Shown one piece after another: positions 16,341 to 25,287 of a stretch of DNA of 64,000 bases. How positions within the stretch are numbered: position 1 is the first letter of the stretch; each line of letters begins with the position of its first letter. The DNA is from Desertifilum tharense IPPAS B-1220 (GTDB lineage Bacteria; Cyanobacteriota; Cyanobacteriia; Cyanobacteriales; Desertifilaceae). The position numbers and the translations under genes were made by a program. The notes below the pieces were generated by a model. The model was not told the origin of the DNA, made no database searches, and worked only from the letters and a program-made list of their open reading frames with translations. The stretch covers positions 1 through 64,000 of the forward strand of contig NZ_MJGC01000047.1 of the NCBI RefSeq assembly GCF_001746915.1. The letters are read 5' to 3'.

Positions 16341-16883
16341 ATGTCGGATTTATATGTTTCTTGGTCTGAGTACAATCGCAAGATCGAACAGTTAGCGGTT
16401 AAAGTTTATCAATCGGGCTGGGATTTTAATCAAATTGTCTGTATTGCCAAAGGGGGTTTGCGGGTTGGCGATTTGCTGTGTCGCCTGTATAAAAAGCCGT
16501 TAGCGATTGTTGCTGCTTCATCTTACACGGGGCCTGAAAATCGAGTGCGGGGTGAAATTCGCTTTGCCCAGCATTTAACCATGACTTCGGAAAAGCTGGG
16601 AAGCCGCGTCTTACTGGTAGACGATTTAGCTGATTCAGGTGTTTCTCTGCAAGAATGCGTGAAGTGGCTTCAGCAATATTATGGGCAAGAAATTGAGGAA
16701 ATTCGCACGGGCGTTCTGTGGTGCAAAGCCTGTTCTATCTTAATTCCCGATTACTATGTCGATTATTTACCGGATAATCCGTGGATTCATCAGCCGTTTG
16801 AACGCTACGAGGACTTGACGCTAGCGGAACTCGCCGCCCAGCATGAAGGTCTGGCATCGGCGAGTGAGGGCGATCGCGTCTAA
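16341..16883 (+). CDS. Purine-type phosphoribosyltransferase
   Basis: 180 residues from the ATG at 16341 (MSDLYVSWSEY). It contains the PRPP-binding loop V-L-L-V-D-D-L-A-D-S-G near residue 96 and a PRTase fold core (C-I-A-K-G-G-L-R-V-G-D-L-L). It resembles archaeal/cyanobacterial xanthine-guanine-type enzymes; the exact base is not determined. A frame start at 16260 would add 27 residues without clear similarity, so it was rejected. The next gene begins 1 bp after the stop. Confidence 0.85.
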   Translation: MSDLYVSWSEYNRKIEQLAVKVYQSGWDFNQIVCIAKGGLRVGDLLCRLYKKPLAIVAASSYTGPENRVRGEIRFAQHLTMTSEKLGSRVLLVDDLADSGVSLQECVKWLQQYYGQEIEEIRTGVLWCKACSILIPDYYVDYLPDNPWIHQPFERYEDLTLAELAAQHEGLASASEGDRV

Positions 16884-16884
16884 A

Positions 16885-17808
16885 ATGCTAAAGAAGAGTG
16901 GGGAGAAGATTGTGCAGGAGTCGCAAAGTCAAAATCAACATCGGGATACCCAACCAGACTCAGAACCGAAACCGATGAGTTTCACCGAACAGAAGGCGGT
17001 AGATTTTAAGCAAACGTTTGAGGATATCCCAGAAGCTTTACGCGATACGCCTGAAACTCAACCCTCTTCTCGCCCCCCTTTAGCCGCTATCCTGTTGGGC
17101 GTGTTGGGCTTAGGGGCGATCGCCGCCGGGTTAGGATTTTGGTATGTGGGGCAATCTGCACCCACCCCGGTAGCATCGCCCTCTCCCGATGCTTCGCCGC
17201 CTCTAGTTTCCTCAGACACGACTTTACCCTCGCCTTCACCAACACCCACCGCGACAGAATCGCCCAACCCCCTAACTCAAGGGTTACTCGGTCATTTACC
17301 CTATGAAGAGGCCCCGGCTGAAGAACTGGCACCAATCGTTCCCGATGGTAGTATTAAATTGCGGCGAGCGGCGGCGGCTCGGTATCAGGAAATGGCGAAT
17401 GCTGCCCGACGCGATGGCGTGGTTCTCGTCCCAATTTCTGGTTTTCGGTCGGTGAATGACCAAGATTATCTATTTTTTGACGTTAAAGCCCAACGGGGAC
17501 AAGTGGCCACCCAACGCGCCCAAGTCAGCGCCCCTCCCGGTTATAGCGAACATCATACCGGCTACGCGGTGGATATTGGCGATGCAGATGTGCCATCCAC
17601 TCACCTCAGTCCAGATTTTGAGAATACGCGGGCGTTTCAATGGCTGAACCAAAATGCCGCCTACTATAGTTTTGAGATTTCATTTCCCAGGGATAATCCC
17701 CAAGGGGTGAGTTACGAACCGTGGCATTGGCGCTTTGTTGGCGATAGTCATAGCTTAGAAACGTTTTATAAGGCCCATTCTCTGACGCAAAATGAGGGGG
17801 AAAGATGA
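16885..17808 (+). CDS. VanY-type D-alanyl-D-alanine carboxypeptidase (M15B)
   Basis: Membrane-anchored zinc peptidase acting on peptidoglycan stems. 307 residues from the ATG at 16885, 1 bp after the previous stop. One membrane segment (about 62-82) follows a cytosolic N-terminus. A Ser/Pro/Thr-rich linker comes next. The catalytic domain contains S-G-F-R-S, S-E-H-H-T-G-Y-A-V-D-I-G-D (zinc His and Asp) and P-W-H-W-R-F (catalytic Glu region and zinc His). The stop overlaps the start of the M41 gene by 4 nt (ATGA). Confidence 0.9.
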   Translation: MLKKSGEKIVQESQSQNQHRDTQPDSEPKPMSFTEQKAVDFKQTFEDIPEALRDTPETQPSSRPPLAAILLGVLGLGAIAAGLGFWYVGQSAPTPVASPSPDASPPLVSSDTTLPSPSPTPTATESPNPLTQGLLGHLPYEEAPAEELAPIVPDGSIKLRRAAAARYQEMANAARRDGVVLVPISGFRSVNDQDYLFFDVKAQRGQVATQRAQVSAPPGYSEHHTGYAVDIGDADVPSTHLSPDFENTRAFQWLNQNAAYYSFEISFPRDNPQGVSYEPWHWRFVGDSHSLETFYKAHSLTQNEGER

Positions 17809-18500
17809 ATCAAACATCTCTCAACTTAATAGCAATTTCTGTGTTTGCCATGACCCTATCGAGTTTATTAGGGCCGATGTTTCATCTTTCGCCCTTTATT
17901 CCAGCGGCGGCGACGTTTGGCGTCTTGAGTTTAGCCACCCTGGATGCCTTAACGTTGCAGGGGAAAGGACGCAATCTGCTGTTGGATTTATTATCGGGGC
18001 GTTCAGCACAATATCGCGATCGCATTGTCCATCACGAAGCGGGTCATTTCCTGGTAGCCTATTTATACAATATCCCGATTTCTGGATATACCCTAACTGC
18101 GTGGGAAGCCCTCCAGCAAGGACAACCCGGACAAGGGGGGGTGAGTTTTGATGATACAGAACTCGCAGCCCAATTCCAACAGGGTAGCTTGAGCGCCCAG
18201 TTGGTAGACCGCTATTTTACCGTCTGGATGGCGGGTTCTGCGGCAGAAAAGTTAGTGTATGGTGCGGTAGAAGGGGGATATGATGACCGCCAGAAATTAC
18301 GTCTATTATGGACGCAACAACTCAGGCGATCGCTAACAGAATGCGAAACCAAAGAAAGATTTGCCATTCTGCAAGCCCAAACCCTCCTTCAAGCCCATTG
18401 GTCAGCCTACGAAGCCTTAGTGGACGCAATGAAACAGCGCAGCAGCGTCGCCCATTGTGTAGAGGTTATCGAAGAATACCCCATTGAAGCCCATTCATAA
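17805..18500 (+). CDS. FtsH-like M41 membrane peptidase without AAA domain
   Basis: 231 residues. Two membrane segments are seen (about 5-25 and 30-50). The M41 zinc motif HEAGH lies at 77-81, followed by a protease-domain core with M-A-G-S-A-A-E-K-L-V-Y-G. Canonical FtsH has an AAA ATPase before the protease; here it is absent. Similar stand-alone M41 proteins are known in cyanobacteria and plastids. The start overlaps the VanY gene by 4 nt, so the two are co-translated; a role in envelope protein turnover is inferred. Confidence 0.85.
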   Translation: MNQTSLNLIAISVFAMTLSSLLGPMFHLSPFIPAAATFGVLSLATLDALTLQGKGRNLLLDLLSGRSAQYRDRIVHHEAGHFLVAYLYNIPISGYTLTAWEALQQGQPGQGGVSFDDTELAAQFQQGSLSAQLVDRYFTVWMAGSAAEKLVYGAVEGGYDDRQKLRLLWTQQLRRSLTECETKERFAILQAQTLLQAHWSAYEALVDAMKQRSSVAHCVEVIEEYPIEAHS

Positions 18501-18524
18501 TTCATAGTATACCGATCGGCCCAA

Positions 18525-18655
18525 CCCCACCCTCACTTCCCTTCCATCCTCCTCTTCCCCAACCCCCAACTCCCAACTCCCAACCCCCTTCTTCCCCCCA
18601 TCCTCCTCTTCCCCAACCCCCAACTCCTAATTCCCAACTCCCTTCTTCCCTCACT
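18525..18655. repeat. C-rich heptamer repeat block before pcrA
   Basis: Only the C-rich arm is present: TCCTCTTCCCC and CCAACTC units, in two similar tandem halves of about 60 bp. It runs up to 1 bp before the helicase start codon, so it would form most of the 5' leader of that gene. Confidence 0.8.
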
Positions 18656-21010
18656 ATGACTCAGACTATTGACTTCCTCAGTCATCTTAATTCGTCCCAA
18701 AGATTGGCGGTTGAGCATTTTTGCGGCCCCTTGTTGGTGGTGGCGGGTGCCGGTTCCGGTAAAACGCGGGCGCTAACTTATCGGATTGCGAATTTAATTT
18801 TGCAACATCGAGTCGATCCCGAAAATATCCTAGCGGTGACGTTTACCAATAAAGCCGCGCGGGAGATGAAAGAACGGATTGAAAAGTTATTTGCTCAACA
18901 GCTTTCAGTCAGTTTTACGGGGAAACCTTGGGAAGCGCTGAACCCAGACGAACAAACGCGAGTGCGATCGCGCATCTATAAAACCTATATTAAACCGCTT
19001 TGGGTAGGAACGTTTCACGCGCTTTGTGCCAAAATTCTCCGTTTTGATATCAATAAGTACAAGGATGAGAAAGGACGGAGTTGGAACCAGAATTTCTCTA
19101 TTTTTGATGAAAGCGATGCTCAAAGCCTCGTTAAGCAAATTGTCACGCAACAACTCAATTTAGACGATAAAAAGTTTAATCATAAATCCGTTCGTTACGC
19201 GATTAGTAACGCCAAGAACCAAGGTTTATCGCCCCAAGAGTTTGAGCGTTCTCAGCCAAACTATCGCGGGAGAACCATTGCCCAAGTTTATAGCCTTTAT
19301 CAGGATAAGCTGGCAGAAAATAATGCTCTAGATTTTGACGATCTGATTTTAGTCCCCGTTCAGCTATTCCAGCAAAATGAGCAAATCTTAGCCTATTGGC
19401 ATCGCAAATTCTGTCATATCTTAGTTGATGAATATCAAGATACCAACCGGACGCAATATGATTTAATTCGTCTATTGGTAACGGGGGGAGTTGAGTCTAG
19501 CGCCTTTAAAGATTGGCAAAATCGCTCTATTTTTGTGGTTGGCGATGCGGATCAGTCGATTTATTCTTTCCGCATGGCTGATTTTACCATTTTGATGGAC
19601 TTTCAAGGCGACTTTGGCGATGGTTTGCCGGATGATGATACGCGCACAATGGTTAAATTGGAGGAGAATTATCGCTCGCGAGAAAATATCCTGCAAGCCG
19701 CGAATCATCTAATTGAAAAGAATACAGAACGAATCGATAAAGTTCTTAAACCCACGCGCGATCCGGGTTCGCCAATCTATTATTACCAAGCCGAAGATGA
19801 ACAAGATGAAGCGGAGTTTGTGGTTCAACAAATTCGCCAACTCCAACGCAACACTGAGGCGGAAAATTGGGGCGATTTTGCTATTCTTTATCGAACCAAT
19901 GCTCAATCTCGACCTTTAGAAGAAATCTTAGTCCGGTCGAATATTCCCTATCATGTGGTTGGGGGGTTGAAATTCTACGATCGCAAAGAAGTTAAAGACG
20001 CTTTAGCATATCTTCGCTCTCTTGTCAATCCTGCGGATACGATGAGTTTGCTGCGTACCATTAACACGCCTCGACGCGGAATTGGCAAAGCCACCATTGA
20101 TAACCTGGTTAACGCCGCCTCAGAACTGGGGGTTCCCCTGTGGGAAATGCTGGCGGATGAAACCTCAGTACAGACCTTAGCAGGTCGTTCGGCGAAAGCG
20201 GTATTGAAGTTTACCCAACTGATGAGCCAGTTTAAAGACAATTGGCGCGATCGCAAAGCCTCCGAAATTGCCCAAGCAATTATGGAAGAGTCGGGTTATA
20301 TCCAAGATTTGAAAAGCCAAGGAACTGATGAAGCCGAAAACCGCTTGCAAAACGTCTTTGAGCTATTTAACGCCATTTTACAGTTTGAAGAAGAGAATCT
20401 AGACGCCACCCTAGAAGACTTTTTAGCCAGCGCCTCTCTTTCTTCAGATTTAGATAACCTGCAAGAAGGACAAGAGTCTGTCTCCCTGATGACACTGCAT
20501 TCGGCTAAGGGTTTAGAGTTTCCCGTCGTCTTCCTGGTGGGGTTAGAACAAGGTCTTTTTCCCAACTTCCGCAGCATTGACGATCCCGCCTCCTTAGAAG
20601 AAGAGAGACGCTTGTGTTATGTAGGGATCACCCGCGCCCAAGAACAGCTATTCTTAACCCATGCGCGATCGCGCCGCCTGTGGGCTACGCGAGAACCTGC
20701 TGTTTCTTCCCAATTTTTAGCCGAACTCCCAACAGACTTACTCAGTAATTCTGTACCCTCCAAACGGTTTACAACGGTTCCCTCCGCCGAGACTGCAAAA
20801 GCCCCAGGCGCAAAAACCCGCAAACGCCCTAGCGCCAACACGCCCCAAAATTGGCAAGTAGGCGATCGCGTTTTGCACACCACCTTTGGTGTCGGTAACG
20901 TCACCCATATTTTCAGTTCTGGAACAAAGATGTCCATCGCGGTTGAGTTTTCGGGAGGGGGACGCAAAATTCTCGATCCGGCGATCGCACCCTTGCAACG
21001 TTTAACCTAA
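18656..21010 (+). CDS. pcrA: UvrD/PcrA-type 3'-5' DNA helicase
   Basis: 784 residues, superfamily 1A helicase for repair and replication-fork maintenance. Walker A GAGSGKT lies near residue 32. V-D-E-Y-Q-D-T-N (motif II) lies near 262, G-D-A-D-Q-S-I-Y-S-F-R (motif III) near 298, and V-S-L-M-T-L-H-S-A-K-G-L-E-F (motif V) near 610. A C-terminal tail after about 715 ends in an SH3-like W-Q-V-G-D-R-V-L-H-T-T-F-G-V-G segment, as in PcrA, which binds RNA polymerase. The start ATG directly follows a repeat block; MTQTIDFLSHLNSSQ is the normal N-terminus. UvrD and PcrA are not separable here. Confidence 0.93.
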   Translation: MTQTIDFLSHLNSSQRLAVEHFCGPLLVVAGAGSGKTRALTYRIANLILQHRVDPENILAVTFTNKAAREMKERIEKLFAQQLSVSFTGKPWEALNPDEQTRVRSRIYKTYIKPLWVGTFHALCAKILRFDINKYKDEKGRSWNQNFSIFDESDAQSLVKQIVTQQLNLDDKKFNHKSVRYAISNAKNQGLSPQEFERSQPNYRGRTIAQVYSLYQDKLAENNALDFDDLILVPVQLFQQNEQILAYWHRKFCHILVDEYQDTNRTQYDLIRLLVTGGVESSAFKDWQNRSIFVVGDADQSIYSFRMADFTILMDFQGDFGDGLPDDDTRTMVKLEENYRSRENILQAANHLIEKNTERIDKVLKPTRDPGSPIYYYQAEDEQDEAEFVVQQIRQLQRNTEAENWGDFAILYRTNAQSRPLEEILVRSNIPYHVVGGLKFYDRKEVKDALAYLRSLVNPADTMSLLRTINTPRRGIGKATIDNLVNAASELGVPLWEMLADETSVQTLAGRSAKAVLKFTQLMSQFKDNWRDRKASEIAQAIMEESGYIQDLKSQGTDEAENRLQNVFELFNAILQFEEENLDATLEDFLASASLSSDLDNLQEGQESVSLMTLHSAKGLEFPVVFLVGLEQGLFPNFRSIDDPASLEEERRLCYVGITRAQEQLFLTHARSRRLWATREPAVSSQFLAELPTDLLSNSVPSKRFTTVPSAETAKAPGAKTRKRPSANTPQNWQVGDRVLHTTFGVGNVTHIFSSGTKMSIAVEFSGGGRKILDPAIAPLQRLT

Positions 21011-21399
21011 CTGTTATGGTACGCTTGCCACATTTGCTGAATAATCGTGGAAAGCGTCATCGGATCGAAGGGTTTGGCGATCGTATCCAGAACGCCCAAC
21101 TGCTTATAGGAGAGGACTTCATGGGTTTGCACCTTCGCCGTTAAAAAGATAATGGGCGTCTCGCTGGTTTCCGGGAGTTGGCGCAAGGCTTTCAGCGTGG
21201 AAATTCCATCCATTCCCGGCATCATCACATCTAATAAAATCAGATCGGGATCGAATTGTGGGGCGGTTTCAACGGCTTCTTTCCCTGAAGAACAAATTTG
21301 TACTGTAAACCCGCCCACTGCTTTTAAGCCAAGACTCGCAACGGTTTGAATATCCGGATCGTCTTCGACAAACAGAATGCGCTTAAGAGGAGGACAATT
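21007..21399 (-). CDS. Stand-alone CheY-like response regulator
   Basis: About 130 residues from ATG 21399 (MNCPPLKRILF); an upstream ATG at 21414 is also possible. A single receiver domain with no output part. The acidic pocket is E-D-D, the phospho-Asp sits in L-L-D-V-M-M-P-G-M-D-G, Thr in F-L-T-A-K and the conserved Lys in A-K-P-F-D. It probably takes phosphate from a distant kinase. It is followed on the opposite strand by pcrA with a 4-bp overlap of ends. Confidence 0.88.
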   Translation of the reverse strand, partial: NCPPLKRILFVEDDPDIQTVASLGLKAVGGFTVQICSSGKEAVETAPQFDPDLILLDVMMPGMDGISTLKALRQLPETSETPIIFLTAKVQTHEVLSYKQLGVLDTIAKPFDPMTLSTIIQQMWQAYHNS

Positions 21400-21407
21400 C
21401 ATCTTCT

Positions 21408-21965
21408 TCAACAAAGGGTGTCATTAAGATTTCTGGGAAGTAGGTCTTGGAAGGCGTTAATAAGGGTATTTTCGGCTTGGAATTCAGAATTGTCAATTTC
21501 TAAATCCCAGGGTAAATCGAGTTGTAGGGCGCGTTGGTTAATTTCGGTGAGTCGCGTATCGGAAACTGGGATATGAACTGAAGAATCTCGCGCGAGGACG
21601 CGTTCTCTACAGGTTTCCAAGGGGGCTTTGATGCGAACGATGAGTAGATGATAGCTTTGTTGGAGAGTTTTTAATAATTCTGGAAAGGTATGGGCTGTTC
21701 CCGTAGATTCTATACAGAGAATTTCATGGTTTTGGGCAAGTTCGTCGAGACGGTCTAGAACCATTTGGAAGCCTTTTTTTTCTAAGTCAATACCTGTGGG
21801 CGAAGGTTGTTTGCGTAACAGTTCCAAAAATAGAGGTTCAATTTTTAGAAACTGAATGGCTAAATGTTTTTCTAAAACACTACCAATCCATGTTTTACCC
21901 GATCCTTTGAGTCCAACTAATAGCAGGAGGGTACAAGATTGATGATTTTTGGATGTGTAAATCAT
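21408..21965 (-). CDS. P-loop nucleotide kinase-like protein
   Basis: 185 residues. The P-loop G-L-K-G-S-G-K-T is at 18-25. The overall shape resembles shikimate/adenylate-type kinases. Substrate unknown. L-C-I-E-S-T-G-T-A could be the second nucleotide/substrate strand, and C-R-E-R-V-L-A-R-D a lid helix. It sits just upstream of the receiver gene with touching ends, so the two are probably one operon. Confidence 0.75.
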   Translation of the reverse strand: MIYTSKNHQSCTLLLLVGLKGSGKTWIGSVLEKHLAIQFLKIEPLFLELLRKQPSPTGIDLEKKGFQMVLDRLDELAQNHEILCIESTGTAHTFPELLKTLQQSYHLLIVRIKAPLETCRERVLARDSSVHIPVSDTRLTEINQRALQLDLPWDLEIDNSEFQAENTLINAFQDLLPRNLNDTLC

Positions 21966-22373
21966 GAGCGATCGCCCTCAAAAAGATAGCCAACTAAAGG
22001 GTAGACAGACAAAGGAATTCAGTTTCTTGTTTGCCCAGATTGAGATTCCTCAATCTAATGGATATCTCTCGATCCTTCTTTGAGTTTACTAGGTTTGAGG
22101 AAAGCGATCGCCCCTTAAGTCATGTATTAAAAAATACTTTAGTATCTCAGTAAATGGACGCAAAACGCATTTTTTGAGGAAAATTAAAGACTGCGATCGC
22201 AATCTCTCCAGTAAAACCACGGGAAATTGCTTTCTTTTGATTACTTTTATCAGCCAACGACGAGAATCTTAATCAAAACTTTACTCAGATATTCATACAA
22301 TTTCAATTGTTTTTACTACTTTTACAGCGATTTTGGCATACTAAGGATTACCAAATCGATTCCTTCTAGACCT
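21966..22373. other. Intergenic region before the haloperoxidase gene
   Basis: AT-rich, 408 bp. A small hairpin GATTGAG-ATTC-CTCAATC lies near 22041. Two HIP1 sites are present. An open frame (from 22227) enters the gene below, but its composition is unlike coding sequence. No promoter could be chosen with confidence. Confidence 0.5.
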
Positions 22374-24095
22374 ATGCTAGAACTGCAAGACCTCTTTGAT
22401 GAAAGTTACTATCTCAGCCTCTACAAAGGTGTGGCTGAAGCCGTCGCCAACGGGGGGTTTACCTCTGGATTTGACCATTACCTTAAACACGGACAGCACG
22501 AACAGCGCAACCCTAGCGCTTTTTTTAATGAAAATTATTACCTAGCCCAAAACGAAGGCGTCGCCGTTGCAGTAGAAAACGGTTTTTTTATTTGCGGCCT
22601 CGACCATTATCTCAAACACGGACAGTACGAACAGCGCGACCCTAGCGCCCTATTCAACGAAAGCTTTTATCGTCGAGAAAACCTCGATGTTGCCGCCGCC
22701 GTAGACCCTTTAACAGGGGGTATAGTGAACTGTTTAGAACATTATCTGCGCTTTGGCATCAACGAGGGACGCGATCCTTGTGCCCGTACCGTCGTCATTT
22801 GGGATGAAGTTGCCCAAGAAGCCGTCCGCAACACCAACCCCGGCCCGACGATTGCCTCTAGGGCTTATGCTATCGTCCATACCGCGATTTTTGATGCGTG
22901 GGCGGCCTATGACCCGATTGCGATCGCCACTCAGTTAGGCGATACTCTGCAACAACCCGAAAGCGAGAATACCGTCTTTAACAAAAGCGAAGCCATCAGC
23001 TATGCGGCTTACTGGACGCTAGTAGACTTATTCCCCACCCAGGTAGACCTGTTTAATAGCGTGATGGCTCAACTGGGTTACGATCCACAAAATACCGCCC
23101 CCCAATCTACCACGCCTAGCGGTATCGGCTATCAATCCGCCCAAGCCTTACTGGAATATTGCCATATTGACGGATCGAACCAACTCGAACAATATCAAGA
23201 CTTTACAGGATATCTCCCCGAAAATAGCGCAGACCTGATTAAAGACCCCAACTACTGGCAGCCCTTACGCCTACCCAACGGTCAAACCCAGAAATTCCTC
23301 ACCCCCCACTGGGGAGACATTAAACCTTTTGGGTTAACCTCCGGTTCCCAGTTCCGGCCGCCTGCACCTCCAGCTTACGGGAGTTTAGAATTCCGCGAAC
23401 AAGTCGATGAAGTCCTCACTATTAGCGCCAACCTCACCGACACGCAAAAAATGATTGCCGAGTTTTGGGAAAGCGGGGCCGGAACCTCCTTCCCGCCTGG
23501 AACTTGGTTGAGTATTGGGCAATTTGTTTCCGAACGCGATACCCATACCTTAGACCAAGACGTACAACTGTTTTTTACCCTTGGTAATGCCGTTTTTGAT
23601 GCCGGAATTGCAGCTTGGGAAGCCAAACGTTACTACGACTTTGTGCGACCGATTAGCGCGATTCGCTATATTTACAAGGATGAAGCCGTAGAAGCTTGGG
23701 GCGGCCCCGGACTTGGCAAACAAACCATTAATGGGTCAGACTGGAGACCTTATCTAACAACACCGCCCTTTTCTGAGTATGTTTCCGGACACAGTACCTT
23801 TAGTGCTGCTTCCGCCGAAGTGCTGAAGCGGTTTACAGGCAGCGATGTTTTTGGGGCTTCTACCACGATTTTCCAAGGAACCTCGCGCATTGAATCGGGT
23901 ACCTATCCCCAAACGGATATTACCCTGTCCTGGGCAACCTTTTCCGAGGCGGCCGCCCAAGCGGGGATGTCTCGCATCTATGGTGGAATTCATTTTCACG
24001 ATGGCAATGTCAATGGGATACGTTTAGGCCGACAAGTGGGCGAACAAGTTTGGCAGCGCGCCCAATTCTTCATCCAAGGCGGAAGGGAAACCTAA
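22374..24095 (+). CDS. Vanadium-dependent haloperoxidase-like protein with N-terminal repeats
   Basis: 573 residues from ATG 22374. The first 140 residues are three repeats of about 50 residues of the type F-x-E-x-Y-Y-L-x-x-N-x-x-V-A-x-A-V, each ending H-Y-L-K-H-G-Q-x-E-x-R-x-P-S. These occur on many cyanobacterial secreted proteins. The C-terminal domain is PAP2-like and has every vanadate-binding site of haloperoxidases: K418-x6-R425-P, S471-G472-H473 and R534-x5-H540. It should oxidise halides with H2O2 or act as an acid phosphatase. A longer frame from TTG 22227 crosses an AT-rich leader and was not used. No signal peptide is obvious. Confidence 0.85.
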   Translation: MLELQDLFDESYYLSLYKGVAEAVANGGFTSGFDHYLKHGQHEQRNPSAFFNENYYLAQNEGVAVAVENGFFICGLDHYLKHGQYEQRDPSALFNESFYRRENLDVAAAVDPLTGGIVNCLEHYLRFGINEGRDPCARTVVIWDEVAQEAVRNTNPGPTIASRAYAIVHTAIFDAWAAYDPIAIATQLGDTLQQPESENTVFNKSEAISYAAYWTLVDLFPTQVDLFNSVMAQLGYDPQNTAPQSTTPSGIGYQSAQALLEYCHIDGSNQLEQYQDFTGYLPENSADLIKDPNYWQPLRLPNGQTQKFLTPHWGDIKPFGLTSGSQFRPPAPPAYGSLEFREQVDEVLTISANLTDTQKMIAEFWESGAGTSFPPGTWLSIGQFVSERDTHTLDQDVQLFFTLGNAVFDAGIAAWEAKRYYDFVRPISAIRYIYKDEAVEAWGGPGLGKQTINGSDWRPYLTTPPFSEYVSGHSTFSAASAEVLKRFTGSDVFGASTTIFQGTSRIESGTYPQTDITLSWATFSEAAAQAGMSRIYGGIHFHDGNVNGIRLGRQVGEQVWQRAQFFIQGGRET

Positions 24096-24105
24096 GTATT
24101 CGATA

Positions 24106-25287
24106 ATGTCTGAGGATTTGCAGTCAATTGAATTGGCAACAGCATCCCTAAATTTGCAGGCGTCTCCCCCTTCCCTGGTTCATCGCTATCAGGTGTGGCG
24201 ACGACAGTGGATAGTCAACCGACTGCGGTTAGGACTGGGGGTTATTTTAGGGAGTTTTATTGTTTTTGTCTTATTAGAAAATGTTGCCACCTCAGATCCT
24301 GTGGCAATGCGTCTCTTGAGTCTGCGTTTATCTACTGGAGTGGCTTTAGCCGCCAGTTGGGGATTTTCTCTCTCGGTTTGGGGCAGTTGGAACCCTTGGA
24401 TAGGGTTGGGGGTTGCGTCTGGAAGCGTGACGTTGCTTCCCCAAGTGTTGGCTTCCCTGGGAGGTCAGGCGTTTTTTGACCCGCAGGTGTGGATATTGAT
24501 GTTTTTGCTTCAGGGGGTGTGCTTTCCAGTGCGGTGGTGGATGCACGCGATCGCGCAAGCTCTGCCTTTAGTCTATTTTGCGATCGCCTATTGGCTTTTG
24601 CAATTGCCTCTGGTGGAACTTTATCCCCACAATATTTTAGAAACCTATCTGAATTTAGCTGGGTTGAGTGTTATTTGTAGCGTAGCCGTTTATGGGTTTG
24701 AGCGATCGCGTTATGGAGAGTTTACCGCCCAACAAAAGATTACCGAACTCTGCGAAAAGCTAGAAAGCCAAACCACCATCGACCCGCTGACGCAACTGGC
24801 TAACCGCCGTCGGTTTGAAGAATATCTCGAACAAGAATGGCGGCGCATGGGACGCGAATTGCAACCCCTATCGCTGATTGTCTGTCAAGTCGATGCCTTT
24901 TCCCATTATCTTTACACCTACGGTCAGGAAATCGGAGATGAGTGCTTGCAACAAATGGCGCAAGCGATCCAAAAAGGGGTGCAGCGTCCGGCAGACTTAA
25001 CGGTTCGCTATACAATGGATGCGTTTATTATTCTCTTACCGAATACGGATGCATCGGGGGCGATGCGAGTCGCAACCAAAATTCGGACGGCGGTGAATCA
25101 ATTAAAGATATTTCATGCCAATTCGCCCGCGCGTGCCTATGTCACCATGAGTTTTGGGGTGAGTAGTGCCATTCCCCAGCGCAATAGTATGCCGATAAGT
25201 CTGGCGATTGATGCCGAAGCGGCCTTACATCAAGCTAAATTACGAGGGGGCGATCGCATTTTGCAATACCCCCTCAATCGCGATTAA
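24106..25287 (+). CDS. Membrane protein with degenerate GGDEF domain
   Basis: 393 residues. About six membrane segments cover residues 40-205 and form a sensor part. The GGDEF domain (about 225-390) keeps D-P-L-T-Q-L-A-N-R-R-R-F-E-E-Y-L at its start and the M-S-F-G-V-S core. The signature itself is replaced by R-Y-T-M-D-A-F at the expected place, so cyclic-di-GMP synthesis is unlikely. It may bind GTP or act as a receptor. It starts 10 bp after the haloperoxidase stop, so the two could be co-transcribed. Confidence 0.85.
   Translation: MSEDLQSIELATASLNLQASPPSLVHRYQVWRRQWIVNRLRLGLGVILGSFIVFVLLENVATSDPVAMRLLSLRLSTGVALAASWGFSLSVWGSWNPWIGLGVASGSVTLLPQVLASLGGQAFFDPQVWILMFLLQGVCFPVRWWMHAIAQALPLVYFAIAYWLLQLPLVELYPHNILETYLNLAGLSVICSVAVYGFERSRYGEFTAQQKITELCEKLESQTTIDPLTQLANRRRFEEYLEQEWRRMGRELQPLSLIVCQVDAFSHYLYTYGQEIGDECLQQMAQAIQKGVQRPADLTVRYTMDAFIILLPNTDASGAMRVATKIRTAVNQLKIFHANSPARAYVTMSFGVSSAIPQRNSMPISLAIDAEAALHQAKLRGGDRILQYPLNRD

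Noticed and set aside
16843..16884. Earlier start for the VanY peptidase
   Set aside because: It would overlap the phosphoribosyltransferase by 41 bp, while an ATG lies 1 bp after that gene.
22227..22373. N-terminal extension of the haloperoxidase
   Set aside because: A TTG start and Phe/Tyr-rich sequence over an AT-rich leader. The repeat domain begins at the internal ATG.
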